Assembly: GCA_031261085.1 (NCBI GenBank)
Contig: JAISKB010000004.1
Span: 62,001-126,000 of the forward strand
Length of the DNA stretch: 64,000 nucleotides
Direction: 5' to 3'
Source: Christensenellaceae bacterium
GTDB lineage: Bacteria; Bacillota; Clostridia; Christensenellales; CAG-138
Shown here in pieces: positions 63,086 through 64,000 of the stretch. Position 1 is the first letter of the stretch, and each line of letters begins with the position of its first letter. A model generated the notes under the pieces. The model made no database searches. It saw only the letters and a program-made list of their open reading frames with translations, and was not told the DNA's origin. The translations under genes were made by a program, and so were the position numbers.

Positions 63086-64000
63086 ATGGAAAACACAAAC
63101 AGCGTACAGTTCTTTTCGGGCGAAAACATACCCTTGGAGATGCATAAGGTGCGTATGGTGCAGCGGCTGCACCTGCCCACGGTAGAGGATCGCCTGCGGG
63201 CCATGCAGGCAGCCGGCAACAACACGTTTTTGCTGCGCAACCGGGATGTATACCTCGATATGCTCACCGACAGCGGCGTAAACGCCATGAGCGAGGCGCA
63301 ATATGCCGCCATGATGATGGCGGATGACAGCTATGCCGGCAGCGAAACCTTCTTTAGGCTTTCGGATGCTCTGCACGAGTTTTTTGGCAAGGATTACTTT
63401 TTGCCCGCGCACCAAGGCCGCGCGGCCGAAAACATCATCGCCAGCGCGTTTGTAAAGCCCGGCGACATCACCCCCATGAACTACCACTTCACCACCACCA
63501 AGGCGCTCATCACCCGCATGGGCGGCACCGTGGTGGAGGTGTTTTCGGAGGACGCGCTGGATTCCAGCGTGATTAAGCCCTTTAAGGGCGACTTGAATAT
63601 GGAAAAGCTGGAGGCCTGCGTGCAGGCGGCCGGCGCGAGCAAAATCAGCTTTGTACGCATCGAGGCGGGCACCAACCTCATCGGCGGGCAGCCGGTTTCG
63701 CTGCAGAACATGCGCGCGGTATCCAAGTTTTGCCGGGCAAAGGGCATACCCCTGGTGTTTGACGCGAGCTTGCTGGCCGATAACCTATTCTTCATCAAAA
63801 CGCGGGATGCGGAGTGCGCCGACAAAACGCTGGGGGCTATCGTGCATGAGCTATCCGAGCTGATGGATATCATCTACTTCTCCGCCCGCAAGCTGGGCTG
63901 CGCCCGGGGCGGCGGCATCGTCACCTCCGACAAGGCGCTCTATGAAGCCATGCGGGAATTTGTGCCGCTGTTTGAAGGCTTTTTGACCTATGGCGGCATG
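63086..64000 (+). CDS. Beta-eliminating lyase of the tryptophanase / tyrosine phenol-lyase family, 3' end missing
   Basis: The first 305 residues of a PLP enzyme that splits an aromatic amino acid into pyruvate, ammonia and indole or phenol. Visible landmarks: AGNNTFLLRNRDVYLDMLTD, DDSYAGSETFFRL, LPAHQGRAAENII, FTTTKALITRMGG, EAGTNLIGGQPVSLQNMRAV and FDASLLADN (PLP Asp), then YFSARKLGCARGGG with the likely Schiff-base Lys. The sequence resembles clostridial proteins named tryptophanase, yet the leader specifies tyrosine, which favours tyrosine phenol-lyase or a tyrosine-related role. Deciding residues lie beyond the window. GGGGAGG precedes the ATG. Confidence 0.85.
   Translation, partial: MENTNSVQFFSGENIPLEMHKVRMVQRLHLPTVEDRLRAMQAAGNNTFLLRNRDVYLDMLTDSGVNAMSEAQYAAMMMADDSYAGSETFFRLSDALHEFFGKDYFLPAHQGRAAENIIASAFVKPGDITPMNYHFTTTKALITRMGGTVVEVFSEDALDSSVIKPFKGDLNMEKLEACVQAAGASKISFVRIEAGTNLIGGQPVSLQNMRAVSKFCRAKGIPLVFDASLLADNLFFIKTRDAECADKTLGAIVHELSELMDIIYFSARKLGCARGGGIVTSDKALYEAMREFVPLFEGFLTYGGM

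Noticed and set aside
1..64000. CRISPR array
   Set aside because: No regularly spaced direct repeats of 25-40 bases were noticed; repeats seen are inverted or paired only.
1..64000. Insertion sequence with intact transposase
   Set aside because: No DDE-type or HUH-type transposase was recognised in any frame; mobility genes are serine recombinases only.

Overview
The window looks like a chromosome segment of an anaerobic Gram-positive, probably a GC-rich clostridial (Eubacteriales-type) Firmicute. Pointers to this are a GlgC/GlgD-type glycogen operon, a DUF1540 peptide, a YugP-like peptidase, a class F-like sortase, sigma-A style TTGACA/TATAAT promoters, a T-box leader and a lipoprotein-type solute-binding protein. 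No outer-membrane genes are seen. The species cannot be fixed from sequence reading alone.

Layout. 1-790: truncated Ntn-hydrolase. 889-6900 (minus): glycogen operon glgB-glgC-glgD-glgA. 7239-8413 (plus): DUF1540 peptide and an amidohydrolase. 8479-11518 (minus): argS-serS. 11630-13366 (plus): sortase, membrane zinc peptidase and two tRNA-Ser genes. 13631-15481: an AT-richer AIPR phage-defence gene just behind the tRNAs. 15581-24024 (minus): carbohydrate ABC transporter with DeoR regulator and two PLP aminotransferases. 24461-33124: flavodoxin-fold reductase, CysK-like enzyme, Tex, SPFH protein, secreted SH3 protein, tRNA-Leu, iron alcohol dehydrogenase and tRNA-Ser(CGA).

33125 to about 57600 is a decayed integrative conjugative element (ICE) behind tRNA-Ser(CGA). 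It has three tandem large serine recombinases, a DUF6870 protein, a frameshifted helicase, a sigma-like factor behind a tandem attenuator, an ImmR/ImmA-like switch with two matching palindromes, and a WYL regulator with an early nonsense codon. The conjugation module is almost gone: only C-terminal pieces of a relaxase and of a VirB4-type ATPase remain. In its place lies an AT-richer defence island (45109-55327): half-size HsdS, HsdM, a three-gene insert (metallo-beta-lactamase fold protein, possible caspase-like protein, four-helix membrane protein), full HsdS, Fic, HsdR and a YgjP-like metallopeptidase. The three-gene insert is the best candidate for an undescribed system.

57952-64000 returns to the chromosome: Fur/PerR-like regulator, YbaN-like membrane protein with an apparent CTG start, catalase, a two-component system, and a T-box leader with a tyrosine-type specifier in front of a tryptophanase/tyrosine phenol-lyase family gene that runs off the window.
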